A stretch of 64,000 bases of DNA from Rhodococcus sp. SMB37 (GTDB lineage: Bacteria; Actinomycetota; Actinomycetes; Mycobacteriales; Mycobacteriaceae): NCBI RefSeq assembly GCF_004345605.1, contig NZ_SLVY01000019.1, positions 62,001 to 126,000 on the forward strand, written 5' to 3'. Every line of letters begins with the position of its first letter. The stretch's first letter is position 1. This document shows positions 7,543-16,015 of this stretch, in pieces. Below the pieces are notes generated by a model that was not told the origin of the DNA, did not search any database, and was given only the letters and a program-made list of their open reading frames with translations. Made by a program: the position numbers and the translations under genes.

Positions 7543-8394
7543 TCAGCCGAAGAACAGGCGGTCCCGCGCGACCGCGGGATCGAGCGAGACCGCAGGTCGG
7601 TCCGGGTCGTGCGGATAGGTTTGTACATCTCGGAGATGCCGGGCCGCGATCACCCGCGCCGATGCGGCGTCGCCGTCCTCGATGCACTGCAGGATCTGGC
7701 CGTGTACGGCCAGCGCCTGGGTCCGTTCTGCCGGCGGAATCCGTTCCGGGTCCGCTCGCTCGCTTGCCCAATCCGTGACGTGGCTCGACCACAGGGCCTC
7801 GAGGGCTCCAGCCAGCACGATCAACGACCGGTTTCCGCACAGCTTCACCACGGATTCGTGAAACCGTCGCGAGAGTGCGGTCGCGGCAACAAGATCGTCG
7901 ACTTTCGACAGTGATTCCTCGTGCAGGGCGCGCAGAACCGGAACCACCTCGGTGGCACGGTCTCCGCGTTCCGCGCACAGCGCCGCGCACATCGGCTCGA
8001 CCTCGTGCAGCGCGCGACCGACGTCGTCGATGTCCGTTCCCGACATCGCGAGCACCATCGAGAGGCTGTAGGCAACGTTTCCGGGGGTGGGCCGGTGCAC
8101 GACGGCTCCGCCCCGGTTACCGCGGCGGACACGGACGAGACCCTCGGCCTCGAGAATGCGCAGGGCCTCACGTAGGGACTGGACGTTGACCGGGTACTGC
8201 TCGCGCAGTTCGGCTTCCTTCGGCAGGAGGTCGCCCTCGTTCAGATCGCCGCGCAAGATCCGCTCGCGGATCTGGTCTGCCACCATCTCGGCGAGTCGCC
8301 GCCAGCGCAGGCTGCCCGGGTCGGAGACTGGCGACTTCCGGTCTTGTGCGTGTGCGGGCACTGCCGCCGCATCCTTCCGATCTCGGGAGTCCAT
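7543..8394 (-). CDS. GntR-family regulator, FadR/FCD subfamily
   Basis: About 283 residues. N-terminal winged helix: 'MVADQIRERILRGDLNEGDLLPKEAELREQ', then 'SLREALRILEAEGLVRVRRG'; C-terminal all-helical FCD ligand domain with likely metal-binding residues ('HEVEPMCAAL', 'RRFHESVVKLCGN', 'AVHGQILQCIEDGD'). Such regulators usually repress catabolic operons and release DNA on binding the substrate acid. ATG 8394 is preferred over the TTG at 8433; GTG 8361 is also possible. It is the last gene of the minus-strand catabolic operon but has a 72-base AT-rich gap before it (TATACT-like -10 at 8396-8401), so it may also have its own promoter. Confidence 0.85.
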   Translation of the reverse strand: MDSRDRKDAAAVPAHAQDRKSPVSDPGSLRWRRLAEMVADQIRERILRGDLNEGDLLPKEAELREQYPVNVQSLREALRILEAEGLVRVRRGNRGGAVVHRPTPGNVAYSLSMVLAMSGTDIDDVGRALHEVEPMCAALCAERGDRATEVVPVLRALHEESLSKVDDLVAATALSRRFHESVVKLCGNRSLIVLAGALEALWSSHVTDWASERADPERIPPAERTQALAVHGQILQCIEDGDAASARVIAARHLRDVQTYPHDPDRPAVSLDPAVARDRLFFG

Positions 8395-8466
8395 GAGTAT
8401 AAAGTTACCAAATTTACTGAACTTGGCCTGCAACCTATCGAGCCGTTTCCGCGGGTCGGAAGCGAA

Positions 8467-9396
8467 TCACCCTAGCGTCCATAGCGGCAGTTCGTCGCGG
8501 CACACCCGTGCGACATTGGCCGCAGTCATCTTGTACATACGTCGACGGGCCGTCGAACTACCACCGGCGACATGCGGGCTCAGCAGGACATTGTCCAGCT
8601 CGAACAGCGCACTGTCGGACTCGAGCGGTTCGCGCGCAAAGACATCCAGCGCGGCCCCGGCCACGGATCCGGAGCGAATTGCAGCGGCGAGCGCAGCCTC
8701 GTCGACGACCGGACCGCGAGCAACGTTGACCACCAAGGATTCCGGTGGTAGCAGCGCCAGCTCCGGTGCGGCGATCAACCTGTGGGTCTGTGCGGTGAGC
8801 GGGACTGCGACCACGAGCACGTCCGAGCGCGCGAGGAGGTCATCGAGCGGCCGGTGTCGCAGCGGAGAACCAGGGTCGGGGTGCCGCGAGGTGTATACGA
8901 CGTCACATCCGAATGCCTGGAAGAGCGCGCCGCAGCGCCGGTTGATGTCGCCGAAGCCGACGAGCCCGACCCGGCGTTCGCCGAGGTCACGACACTCGCG
9001 TTGCAGGATCGACGCCTGCGGCCACCGTCCGGCACGCATCTCGGCGTCGGACCACCTGATCGAACGACACAGGTCGGCTGTTGCCGCGACCACCCACTCC
9101 GCGACCGAAGCGGCGTTACCACCGGGTGTATTGGCAACGGGTACACCGACTTCGGTCCAGGAATCGACGTCGATGAAGGAGATGCCGACGCCGGGCTGCT
9201 GGATCAGCTGCAGGTGTCCGCCCACCGCGGCCTCGGCGGCACCGAGCGGCAGCTGCCCACTCCAGTCCGCAACGACGATGTCGGCGTCCGGCAGCAGGGC
9301 CCGCACTTCCTCCGCGGTCCGGACGGCGGGTACGAGAACGGAGCCGGCATCGCCGACGGCGGTCCGCACCGCCCGCTCGACCGCCGGATCCTCCAT
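8467..9396 (-). CDS. D-2-hydroxyacid dehydrogenase (NAD-dependent)
   Basis: 309 residues. Rossmann motif 'RVGLVGFGDINRRCG' (G-x-G-x-x-N), catalytic Arg in 'NVARGPVVDEAAL', acid in 'DVFAREPL' and His in 'LLSPHVAGGSS' are all present. Reduces a 2-keto acid to a 2-hydroxy acid or the reverse; in this cluster it may process a keto acid from ring cleavage. The ATG at 9396 has no upstream alternative, although 'RVLIL' just before it resembles normal family N-termini, so the annotated start might be slightly short or use a non-standard codon. 56 bases after the transporter gene. Confidence 0.85.
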   Translation of the reverse strand: MEDPAVERAVRTAVGDAGSVLVPAVRTAEEVRALLPDADIVVADWSGQLPLGAAEAAVGGHLQLIQQPGVGISFIDVDSWTEVGVPVANTPGGNAASVAEWVVAATADLCRSIRWSDAEMRAGRWPQASILQRECRDLGERRVGLVGFGDINRRCGALFQAFGCDVVYTSRHPDPGSPLRHRPLDDLLARSDVLVVAVPLTAQTHRLIAAPELALLPPESLVVNVARGPVVDEAALAAAIRSGSVAGAALDVFAREPLESDSALFELDNVLLSPHVAGGSSTARRRMYKMTAANVARVCRDELPLWTLG

Positions 9397-9452
9397 GAGA
9401 ATCAGGACCCGGTGGGGCGGGCGGTGCGGGCTGTGCCGGTGCGGCGCAGGGA

Positions 9453-10919
9453 TCAGGCCGTCGATGGTTCACCGGTTCTTCCGGGCAGTCGTGTTGCCGC
9501 CAGGCCACCGAGCACTGCGCATGTGGCGATCAACGCGTACGCCCACTGGAACCCGATGCCCTCGTACACCGGCCTTCCGCCGGCCATCGCCTGAATGTTC
9601 GCATTGAGCACCACGAACACCACGGTTGTGCCGATACCTGCCATCAGGGTGCGGCTCACCTCGGTGAGGCTGGCGCTGACCACCTGATGGTCAGGCGGCA
9701 CCGCCGCGATGACGAGATTCGGTATCGCGGCGCCGGCCAGTCCAACACCGAGATGGGCCAGTGCGGTCGCGGTGAGCACGAGCAGTTCGTCGCCGCGTCC
9801 GAGGCCCATCGTCAGCGCGCCGACCGCGATGGCGACGGCCGCCGCTACCATGTGCACCTTCGCTCCGTGTCGCCGCACGGTGAGTCCGACGATCAGTCCG
9901 CCGCCGACGATGCCGATTCCGTTGATCACGCCGAAGATCGCGAACTCACTGGCCGTCATGCCGAATCCGTAGTCGCCGCCGGCCTCGCGAGGCGTCATGG
10001 CCATGATCGCGAGGATCGAGCTGGTCGTGGTGCCGACGCCGTACACCAGGCCCGACGCGAGCACCGTGTACAGCAGCGCCGGACGTCGCAGTTTCCGCAG
10101 ATCGACCAGCGGTTCGGGGGCGTGGCCCGCCTGCACGATCCAGGCCGCGAACAGCGCGCACCCCACCGCCAGCAGACCGAGAGTTCCGGCGCTGGTCCAG
10201 CCCCACTGCGGCGCCGAGCTCACCGCGACCAGGACGGCCGCGACCGAGCTGCCCAGCAGGAGCGCACCCATCAAGTCGGGACGCGAATCCGAGGACCGCA
10301 CCGGGGATTCCGGCACCATGAGCAGAGCGGCGCCCGCCAGTACCGCCGTGAGGACGGTGACGAACCAGAAGGCGCCCGAAACACCGTGATTGTCGATGAG
10401 CCAGCCCGCGAGGAACGGCTGCAGCACGACGACGATACCGGTACCGGTCACGGTGACACTGACCGCGAACGGCACGATCTTCTCGGGGAAGACGTCTCGG
10501 ATCAGCGAATAGCAGAGGAACGCGACCGAGAAGATCGCACCCTGCAGCGCGCGGCCGAGCAGGAACATCGGGAAACTCGACGCGACCGCGGACAGCAGGG
10601 AGCCGACGACGGTGATCGCGAGCACGACCATCAACAGGCGCTTCTTGCCGTACATGTCGGCGAGTTTGCCCACCAACGGCATCGCGATGCTCGCGGTGAG
10701 GAACGCGATCGTCATGGTCCAGCCGGCCTGAGTGGTCGCGTACTCGGCCGAGATGGTAGGCAACGCGGTACCCGCGAGGACCGCGGACACCGGGATGATC
10801 TCACTGACGAGGATCAGGACGATCAGGATCGTGACGAGCCGTGGCGTCCACCGGTGAGGGTCCTCCGCGACGGCGGCGGTGCCGCCCACCGGCACTCCGC
10901 CGTCGACGGTGCCTGTCAC
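9453..10919 (-). CDS. MFS transporter (DHA2-like, ~14 membrane segments)
   Basis: 488 residues from a GTG at 10919 that overlaps the dioxygenase stop as GTGA; the frame upstream of it is spurious. Long hydrophobic segments run from about residue 30 to the end; 'GKLADMYGKKRL' is the loop 2-3 signature and 'LGRALQGAIFSVAF' segment 4. Drug/H+ antiporter-like topology, but its place inside a catabolic operon suggests uptake of an aromatic compound or export of a toxic intermediate. Confidence 0.8.
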   Translation of the reverse strand: MTGTVDGGVPVGGTAAVAEDPHRWTPRLVTILIVLILVSEIIPVSAVLAGTALPTISAEYATTQAGWTMTIAFLTASIAMPLVGKLADMYGKKRLLMVVLAITVVGSLLSAVASSFPMFLLGRALQGAIFSVAFLCYSLIRDVFPEKIVPFAVSVTVTGTGIVVVLQPFLAGWLIDNHGVSGAFWFVTVLTAVLAGAALLMVPESPVRSSDSRPDLMGALLLGSSVAAVLVAVSSAPQWGWTSAGTLGLLAVGCALFAAWIVQAGHAPEPLVDLRKLRRPALLYTVLASGLVYGVGTTTSSILAIMAMTPREAGGDYGFGMTASEFAIFGVINGIGIVGGGLIVGLTVRRHGAKVHMVAAAVAIAVGALTMGLGRGDELLVLTATALAHLGVGLAGAAIPNLVIAAVPPDHQVVSASLTEVSRTLMAGIGTTVVFVVLNANIQAMAGGRPVYEGIGFQWAYALIATCAVLGGLAATRLPGRTGEPSTA

Positions 10920-11797
10920 TGCGGGAGTCCCTTCGCTCCGGCCGGCGGCGGCGTGTACCGGTGGCCCCACACCGCGCCCTCGGTGATCCGGTAGGTGGGG
11001 GCCGCGTCTTCGATTCGTTCACCACCCCATCCGATCTCGGTGGCGTGACCGTCGGGGGAATAGGTGTAGAACGAGAGCATCCGGTCGTTGGTATGCTTGC
11101 CCAGCGACTGCATCATCGGGACTTCGAGATCGTGGGCGCGATCGAGAGCCTTGCCCATGTCGTCGAGGTCGACGGTCTCCACCATGAAGTGGAGCAGCGC
11201 AGGGCCCGCAGCAGGATTGAGTCCTAGCGTGTGCTGGCGAGCGTTGCAGCCGAGGAAGTAACTGGTGCCGCCGGGCAACGCGAGCGAGTTGCGTTCGGCG
11301 AATCCCAGTACCCCTACGTAGAATTCGTAGGTCGCTTCGGTGTCGACACAATTGAGGATGACGTGTCCCATGCCCTGATCGCCCGTGACGAAGCCGGACA
11401 GGTGCGGAAGCTCCACACGCCGGTGGCTCAGCACCGGCCCGTAGAAGAGTTCCACCCGATTGCCGGACGGATCGTCGAACGCGGCGAAGCCCGTGACCTG
11501 CCGCAGGGCGCACTCCTCGGCGGTGCCGGCGCGGGTCTCGATGCCCGCGGACTCGACACGGGATACCAGGTCTTTCAGATCGGAACGGTTCAGGACCTCG
11601 AAGCCGACGGCGTCCAGTCCTGGTACGGCAGACTCGGTGACTACCAGTCGCGGCGGGTAGTGGTCCATGCGGTAGTGCAGTGAGTCCGGCAACGGGCCGT
11701 CGACCGGCATCATGCCGATGAAATCGCGGACGAAGGGATTCCACCGCTCCGCCGACTCGACGTTGAGGCGTAGGTATCCCAGGGAAAGGACAGGCAT
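10916..11797 (-). CDS. Type I extradiol (catechol meta-cleavage) dioxygenase
   Basis: 293 residues, two VOC domains (about 1-125 and 138-275), the usual size of BphC/HsaC. The Fe(II) facial triad is visible: His145 (GMGHVIL), His203 (LLHFMVE) and Glu254 (ATEIGW); acid-base His189 (ARQHTLGL) and Tyr246 (FYTYSPDG) are also present. It opens a catechol ring next to the diol with O2. ATG 11797 follows GAGGAG; the frame upstream of it is spurious. Located between the monooxygenase that would make the catechol and, two genes upstream, the hydrolase that would cleave the ring-fission product. Confidence 0.92.
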   Translation of the reverse strand: MPVLSLGYLRLNVESAERWNPFVRDFIGMMPVDGPLPDSLHYRMDHYPPRLVVTESAVPGLDAVGFEVLNRSDLKDLVSRVESAGIETRAGTAEECALRQVTGFAAFDDPSGNRVELFYGPVLSHRRVELPHLSGFVTGDQGMGHVILNCVDTEATYEFYVGVLGFAERNSLALPGGTSYFLGCNARQHTLGLNPAAGPALLHFMVETVDLDDMGKALDRAHDLEVPMMQSLGKHTNDRMLSFYTYSPDGHATEIGWGGERIEDAAPTYRITEGAVWGHRYTPPPAGAKGLPQ

Positions 11798-11813
11798 TGC
11801 GTACTCCTCGAAT

Positions 11814-12977
11814 TCAGTAGAGGTTGCCGGGTTCGCCGGTGAGCAGGTACCGGCCGTACTCGAAATTGACGATGTCCGGCAGGTTGATGGCATGATGCTG
11901 GCCGGCATGGACGTCGCGCCAGACCGATTGCAGGGCACTCGACAGCGCGATCGACCGTGGCCCACCCACCTGGTATGCCTTGTCCGCAGCCGAGACCGCC
12001 AGTCCGACGGCCGCGATGTGATCGCGTTTGGTGCGCTGACGCATCGTCATCGTGACCGGCTCGCCGCGCTCGACAGCACCGAAGGCGTCGGCGAGGTCGG
12101 CCTGCAGGGTCCGGTACGCGGTGTCGACCTCGAAGTCTGCCACGGTCAGGCGTGCCAGCGTGGCCGCGTGCGGCATCTTGGACGCGTCGACCGCCAAGCG
12201 AGACTTGTGAATCGAGACCGCTTCGTCGATCACCCGGCGGGCCATGCCGATCAACGGCACCGCGACGGCATTGACGAACAGGGTGTACCAGGGCAGCCGG
12301 AAGAGTCCGGTGGTGTTCACCTCGTTTCCGGGATAGCGCTGCGAATAGAGATCGACGACGTCGTGCGTGCGATGTTCGGGCACGAATGCGCCGTCGACGA
12401 CGATGTCGTTGCTGCCGGTACCGGCGAGGCCGGACATGAACCAGACGTCGTCGATCGTGTAGTCGGCGCGGGGCAGCAGCAGATGGATGTGCTGCCCGGT
12501 GCGCTGCCCCTGCTCGTCGGTGACCATTGCGCCCAGGAAGACCCAGTCGCAGTGGTCACTGCCCGACGAGAATCCCCACCGTCCGGTCAGTTCGTAGCCG
12601 CCCGGCACAATTTTGGCGGTGCCGGCCGGACTGTAGGACGAACTGATCCACGCGTCGGGATTCTCTCCCCACACGTCCTTCTGGGCTCGATCCGGGAACA
12701 GGCCCAGGTGCCAGGAGTGGACGCCGACGACACCGGTGACCCAGCCCGCAGAGCTCGACAGCCGCGCGAGCTCGTACATCGCGGTGTTGAAGACACCCGG
12801 ATCGGCCTCGAACCCTCCGTAACGCTTGGGTTGGATGAGTCGCATGATGCCCGCGTCTCGCAGGATCTTCGCGGTGTCCGCCGAGAGTCGGCGCTCTTCG
12901 GTACATTCGGTTTCGAGTGCCTTCAGGCGGTCGCCTGCAGCGAGGGCGGTGTCCAGTGCGTCGTGCCGGAACTTCAT
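11814..12977 (-). CDS. HsaA-like flavin-dependent monooxygenase (acyl-CoA dehydrogenase fold)
   Basis: 387 residues. Acyl-CoA dehydrogenase fold of the group D two-component monooxygenases (HsaA, HpaB-like): 'DAGIMRLIQPKRYGGFE', 'SSAGWVTGVVGVHSWHLGLFP', 'GYELTGRWGFSSGSDHCDWVFLGA', C-terminal 'DVHAGQHHAINLPDIVNFEYGRYLLTGEP'. It would ortho-hydroxylate a phenol to a catechol using reduced flavin from a separate reductase. No HsaB-type reductase is encoded in the window, so the partner must be elsewhere. ATG 12977 has GGAG upstream. 16 bases ahead of the dioxygenase gene. Confidence 0.85.
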   Translation of the reverse strand: MKFRHDALDTALAAGDRLKALETECTEERRLSADTAKILRDAGIMRLIQPKRYGGFEADPGVFNTAMYELARLSSSAGWVTGVVGVHSWHLGLFPDRAQKDVWGENPDAWISSSYSPAGTAKIVPGGYELTGRWGFSSGSDHCDWVFLGAMVTDEQGQRTGQHIHLLLPRADYTIDDVWFMSGLAGTGSNDIVVDGAFVPEHRTHDVVDLYSQRYPGNEVNTTGLFRLPWYTLFVNAVAVPLIGMARRVIDEAVSIHKSRLAVDASKMPHAATLARLTVADFEVDTAYRTLQADLADAFGAVERGEPVTMTMRQRTKRDHIAAVGLAVSAADKAYQVGGPRSIALSSALQSVWRDVHAGQHHAINLPDIVNFEYGRYLLTGEPGNLY

Positions 12978-13009
12978 GTGGGAAAACTCCTTCGGTGCCA
13001 GAGGGGGAA

Positions 13010-13846
13010 TCAGCGGGTGAGGAAATCGGTCGTGAGCGACTCGAAGTCGTGCTTGCGTTCGACTTGGGCCCAGTGCCCGCATTCGCCGAGAATGTGCAGG
13101 TCCGCCTTGGGCATGCGGCGAAGCGCGAACAGGGCGCCGTCCGGGGGTAGCATGCGGTCGTCGCGGCCCCAGGTGACCAGGGTCCGGTGCGGGATCTCGT
13201 CGGTGCGTGCCCACAACGGCGCCTTGCCGGGCAGGGCCAGCGACGCCATGACCGCGCGCATCCGCTCGATGGCCCGGGGCGCGGTGGCGTTGTTCCAGCG
13301 TTCCTCGAGCAACTGAGGTGTGATCGTCGCCGGGTCGTAGACCATTGAGTCCACCCAGGCCTCGAGCGCTTCGCGGCTGGGGTCGACGAGAAACGCGTTC
13401 AAACGCCGGGCGCCCTCGCTCATCATCGGTCCGAGCAGCGGTGCGTACAGGCCGCCGGGACCCATCAACACCAGTCGCTCGACGCGTTCGGGTGCGATCG
13501 CCGCCGTTTCGAGCGCGACCCATCCGCCCATGGAATTGCCGAGAACGTGGGCCTTTTCGATGCCGAGGTCGTCGAGCAGCGTGACCATCGACTCCGCGGC
13601 GAGTTCGGGGTACGGACGGTCGTACTCGATATCCGGGCTCGCACCGAAACCGGGCATGTCGACAACGATGGTGCGGAAATTACGCGCGAAAACCGGCAGG
13701 TTCTTCGAGAAATTTGACCAGCCGGAGACTCCTGGCCCCGACCCGTGCAGCAGTACGAGGGGATGACCTTCACCGGCCTCGTGGAAGTGCAGCTTGTCGG
13801 TGGCCGACGGTCCGTGCGTCGTGGCGTCGTAGTCGAGGGTTTCCAT
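13010..13846 (-). CDS. HsaD/BphD-like C-C bond hydrolase
   Basis: 278 residues, alpha/beta hydrolase. Triad Ser105 (GNSMGG), Asp230 (WGRDDR) and His258 (GECGHW); oxyanion motif 'HGSGPGVSGWSNF' near residue 34, diagnostic of meta-cleavage-product hydrolases. It would hydrolyse the vinylogous 1,5-diketone made by the extradiol enzyme, releasing a dienoic acid and a carboxylic acid. First gene of the operon; ATG 13846 is chosen because upstream sequence lacks family similarity. Promoter and palindromic operator lie at 14005-14058. Confidence 0.9.
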   Translation of the reverse strand: METLDYDATTHGPSATDKLHFHEAGEGHPLVLLHGSGPGVSGWSNFSKNLPVFARNFRTIVVDMPGFGASPDIEYDRPYPELAAESMVTLLDDLGIEKAHVLGNSMGGWVALETAAIAPERVERLVLMGPGGLYAPLLGPMMSEGARRLNAFLVDPSREALEAWVDSMVYDPATITPQLLEERWNNATAPRAIERMRAVMASLALPGKAPLWARTDEIPHRTLVTWGRDDRMLPPDGALFALRRMPKADLHILGECGHWAQVERKHDFESLTTDFLTR

Positions 13847-14004
13847 GCGATCCGATCTCTCTGTTGCGGCGAGTGCATTTCGTCCCGACGAAGCCGGGGC
13901 CGAGGTCCACGAGGAAGTGGGCTCGGTCTCAGCCGGCCAGGCCGTGTGAGGCGAGTCACGTACGAGGGGTACGGTAACGGCTGTTGCCGCCCCGATCAAG
14001 CGAA

Positions 14005-14040
14005 CGGTTGATATTTCCCAATCAATTGATTGATCAACCG
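14005..14040. promoter_or_regulatory. Nested palindromic operator between divergent catabolic operons
   Basis: Outer 8-base arms CGGTTGAT (14005-14012) and ATCAACCG (14033-14040) enclose a perfect 14-base palindrome CAATCAATTGATTG (14019-14032). AT-rich in a GC-rich setting, and centred between divergent promoters of the hydrolase operon and the synthetase gene. Typical of a dimeric repressor site (TetR or GntR). Confidence 0.6.
14008..14037 (-). promoter_or_regulatory. Promoter of the hydrolase-to-GntR operon
   Basis: Minus strand TTGATC (14037-14032), 18-base spacer, TATCAA (14013-14008). Overlaps the palindromic operator almost completely. Leader about 155 bases to ATG 13846. Confidence 0.45.
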
Positions 14041-14058
14041 CTGTTTTGGCGCTACCGT
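14030..14058 (+). promoter_or_regulatory. Promoter of the acyl-CoA synthetase gene
   Basis: TTGATC (14030-14035), 17-base spacer, TACCGT (14053-14058). The -35 box lies in the right arm of the palindromic operator, so both divergent promoters could be shut by one repressor. Confidence 0.4.
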
Positions 14059-14118
14059 ATGTGTTCGGGCCGTCTGTGATGGCCGACACGATCATGAATT
14101 CGGGCCCGGGAGGCAGTG

Positions 14119-15807
14119 ATGGACATCGCGGCGGCTGCACGCTACAGGCAGGCCGGCTGGTGGGGTACGCGTTCGCTCGGTGAGGTCGTCGCCGACCACG
14201 CGAGGAGGATTCCCGCGGCGCCGGCGTTTGTCGCCGGCACGGACCGGACGAGCTGGCTTGACTACGACACCTATGCCGACACCATCGCGGCGGCACTGGT
14301 GGGCGCAGGAATCGAGCCCGGGGGTCGCGTCGGGGTGCTCCTCCCGGACACTGCGGATGTGCATGCCGCGTTGGTGGGGACCGAGCGAGCCGGTCTCGTG
14401 GCGATGGGCATCGGCGCACGTGCCGGCGACGCCGAGATCACGCACCTGCTCGGTCGTTCCGGTGCGGTCGCGCTGATCACGAGGGCGGATGACCGGGGCC
14501 GCGACATCGAGCAACTCGGGCAACTCGTGCACGCGGCCGGGCTGCCCGTTCGCGCGCACCTCGTCGTCGGGGCCGGGCGGGTGCAGGCGCTCCGTCGGCT
14601 CGACGCCGGACGCTGGCGTGAGGTCCCGGTCGAGTTCGCCCCGGACGACCTGGTGCGTCCGCGCGCCCTCGGTCCGGACGAGGTCTCGATGCTGAATTCC
14701 ACTTCGGGGACCACCGGCCTGCCCAAGTGTGTGGTGCAGTTCCAGAACCGCTGGATGCACTTCTCCCAACTGGCTGTCGAAGCCGGCGAACTCGGCCACG
14801 ACGAGGTATTCCTCGCGGCGGTCCCGGCCCCCTTCGGCTTCGGACTGTGGACGAGCCACTTCGCACCGGCGATGCTCGGGGCGCCCGCCGTGCTGCTGCC
14901 CCGCTTCACCGCCGACGAGATGGTGCGGAAGATCGCAGAGGAGCGGGCGACTGTCCTGTTCTGTGTCAGTACGCAATTCCGCATGCTGCTCGCCTCGGAT
15001 CTGGCGGAACAGGTCGATCTGTCGTCCTTGAAAGTCATGTTCACCGGCGGCGAAGCGGTGCCGTACCGGGACGCCGCGAGGTTCGAGGACCGGACCGGCG
15101 CCACCGTGCTGCAGTTCTTCGGATCCAACGAGAGCGGCGCGTTCAGCTACACGACGACGAAGGACCCACGGGAGAAGCGGCTGACGACCGCGGGCCGGAT
15201 GGTGCCCTCGATGACCGTCCGGCTGTACGACGACGAGGGACGGGACATCACCGCAAGTGGCGGGCCGGGGCAGCCTGGCGGCACGGGACCGCTCCTGAGC
15301 ATGGGGTACTACGACGACCCGGCGGCCAACGACGCGCTCTACGCACCGGACGGCGCGCTGCTCATGGGAGATCTGGTCACCATCGACGACGGCGGCTACC
15401 TCACCGTCGTGGGCCGCAAGGCCGAGATCATCATCCGAGGGGGGAAGAACATCTCGGCCGCCCACGTGGAGCGAGAGGTCGAAACCCATCCGGATGTCGA
15501 AATGTCGGTGGCCGTAGGACTTCCGGACCACGTCTTCGGCGAGCGGGTCTGCGTCGCCGTCAGCGGAAGTTCCGCTGCCCGGCTGACACTGCCCGGTCTG
15601 GCCGCGCATCTGATCGAGCACGGGATGACCAAGGAGTATCTGCCCGAGTACCTGCTCGTAGTCGACGAGCTGCCCCGGTCCTCAGGAGGCAAACTGGCCA
15701 AGGGACAGGTCCGGGACCTGGCTCTGGCGGCGCTTGCCGCGGGTGAGCTCGAGGTCGCGGCCGGTGTCGGTCTCCTCGATCCGGTAGGGCGAGGGGCGCA
15801 GGGATGA
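14119..15807 (+). CDS. Acyl-CoA synthetase (AMP-dependent ligase)
   Basis: 562 residues. ATP motif 'LNSTSGTTGLPKCV' near 195, 'FFGSNESGAF' near 334, hinge 'GRKAEIIIRGGKN' near 430 and catalytic-lysine tail 'LPRSSGGKLAKG' near 522: a complete ANL-family ligase. The N-terminal 'RYRQAGWWG' is typical of cyclohexanecarboxylate/aryl-acid ligases. It would activate a carboxylic acid substrate or a ring-cleavage product to its CoA thioester. ATG 14119 is chosen with GGGAGG 5 bases upstream. The related ligase at 2565 is only a scar, so this is the surviving copy. The HD oxygenase gene follows about 200 bases later. Confidence 0.9.
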   Translation: MDIAAAARYRQAGWWGTRSLGEVVADHARRIPAAPAFVAGTDRTSWLDYDTYADTIAAALVGAGIEPGGRVGVLLPDTADVHAALVGTERAGLVAMGIGARAGDAEITHLLGRSGAVALITRADDRGRDIEQLGQLVHAAGLPVRAHLVVGAGRVQALRRLDAGRWREVPVEFAPDDLVRPRALGPDEVSMLNSTSGTTGLPKCVVQFQNRWMHFSQLAVEAGELGHDEVFLAAVPAPFGFGLWTSHFAPAMLGAPAVLLPRFTADEMVRKIAEERATVLFCVSTQFRMLLASDLAEQVDLSSLKVMFTGGEAVPYRDAARFEDRTGATVLQFFGSNESGAFSYTTTKDPREKRLTTAGRMVPSMTVRLYDDEGRDITASGGPGQPGGTGPLLSMGYYDDPAANDALYAPDGALLMGDLVTIDDGGYLTVVGRKAEIIIRGGKNISAAHVEREVETHPDVEMSVAVGLPDHVFGERVCVAVSGSSAARLTLPGLAAHLIEHGMTKEYLPEYLLVVDELPRSSGGKLAKGQVRDLALAALAAGELEVAAGVGLLDPVGRGAQG

Positions 15808-15847
15808 GTTCGGCCGCCACCGCGCGTGGTGGTGTCGTGTCGTTCCG

Positions 15848-15867
15848 CGGTCGCCGATCGGCGACCG
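15848..15867. repeat. 20-base perfect palindrome between synthetase and HD gene
   Basis: CGGTCGCCGATCGGCGACCG is self-complementary; a related copy of GCGATCGGTCGCC follows at about 15888-15900. No T-run follows. Could be a weak terminator, transcript-stabilising hairpin or operator. The 208-base gap 15808-16015 holds no convincing gene. Confidence 0.5.
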
Positions 15868-16015
15868 GCGCCCACATACCGGTGTCGGCGATCGGTCGCC
15901 GTGTGAGCTCGGCCCGCTGAGAGGGAATATCGTTGTTCCAGTGCTGCTGCGCCGGTAGGAAGGCAGCACGCCCGCGGGTCCCGATTCTGTATCCGCCAGT
16001 GAAAAGGAGGTCCGC

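Noticed and set aside
15804-15920. 38-codon frame starting in an ATGA overlap with the synthetase stop
   Set aside because: The overlap is suggestive, but the peptide (Ser/Ala/Arg-rich) has no features and runs through a 20-base palindrome; kept as unproven.
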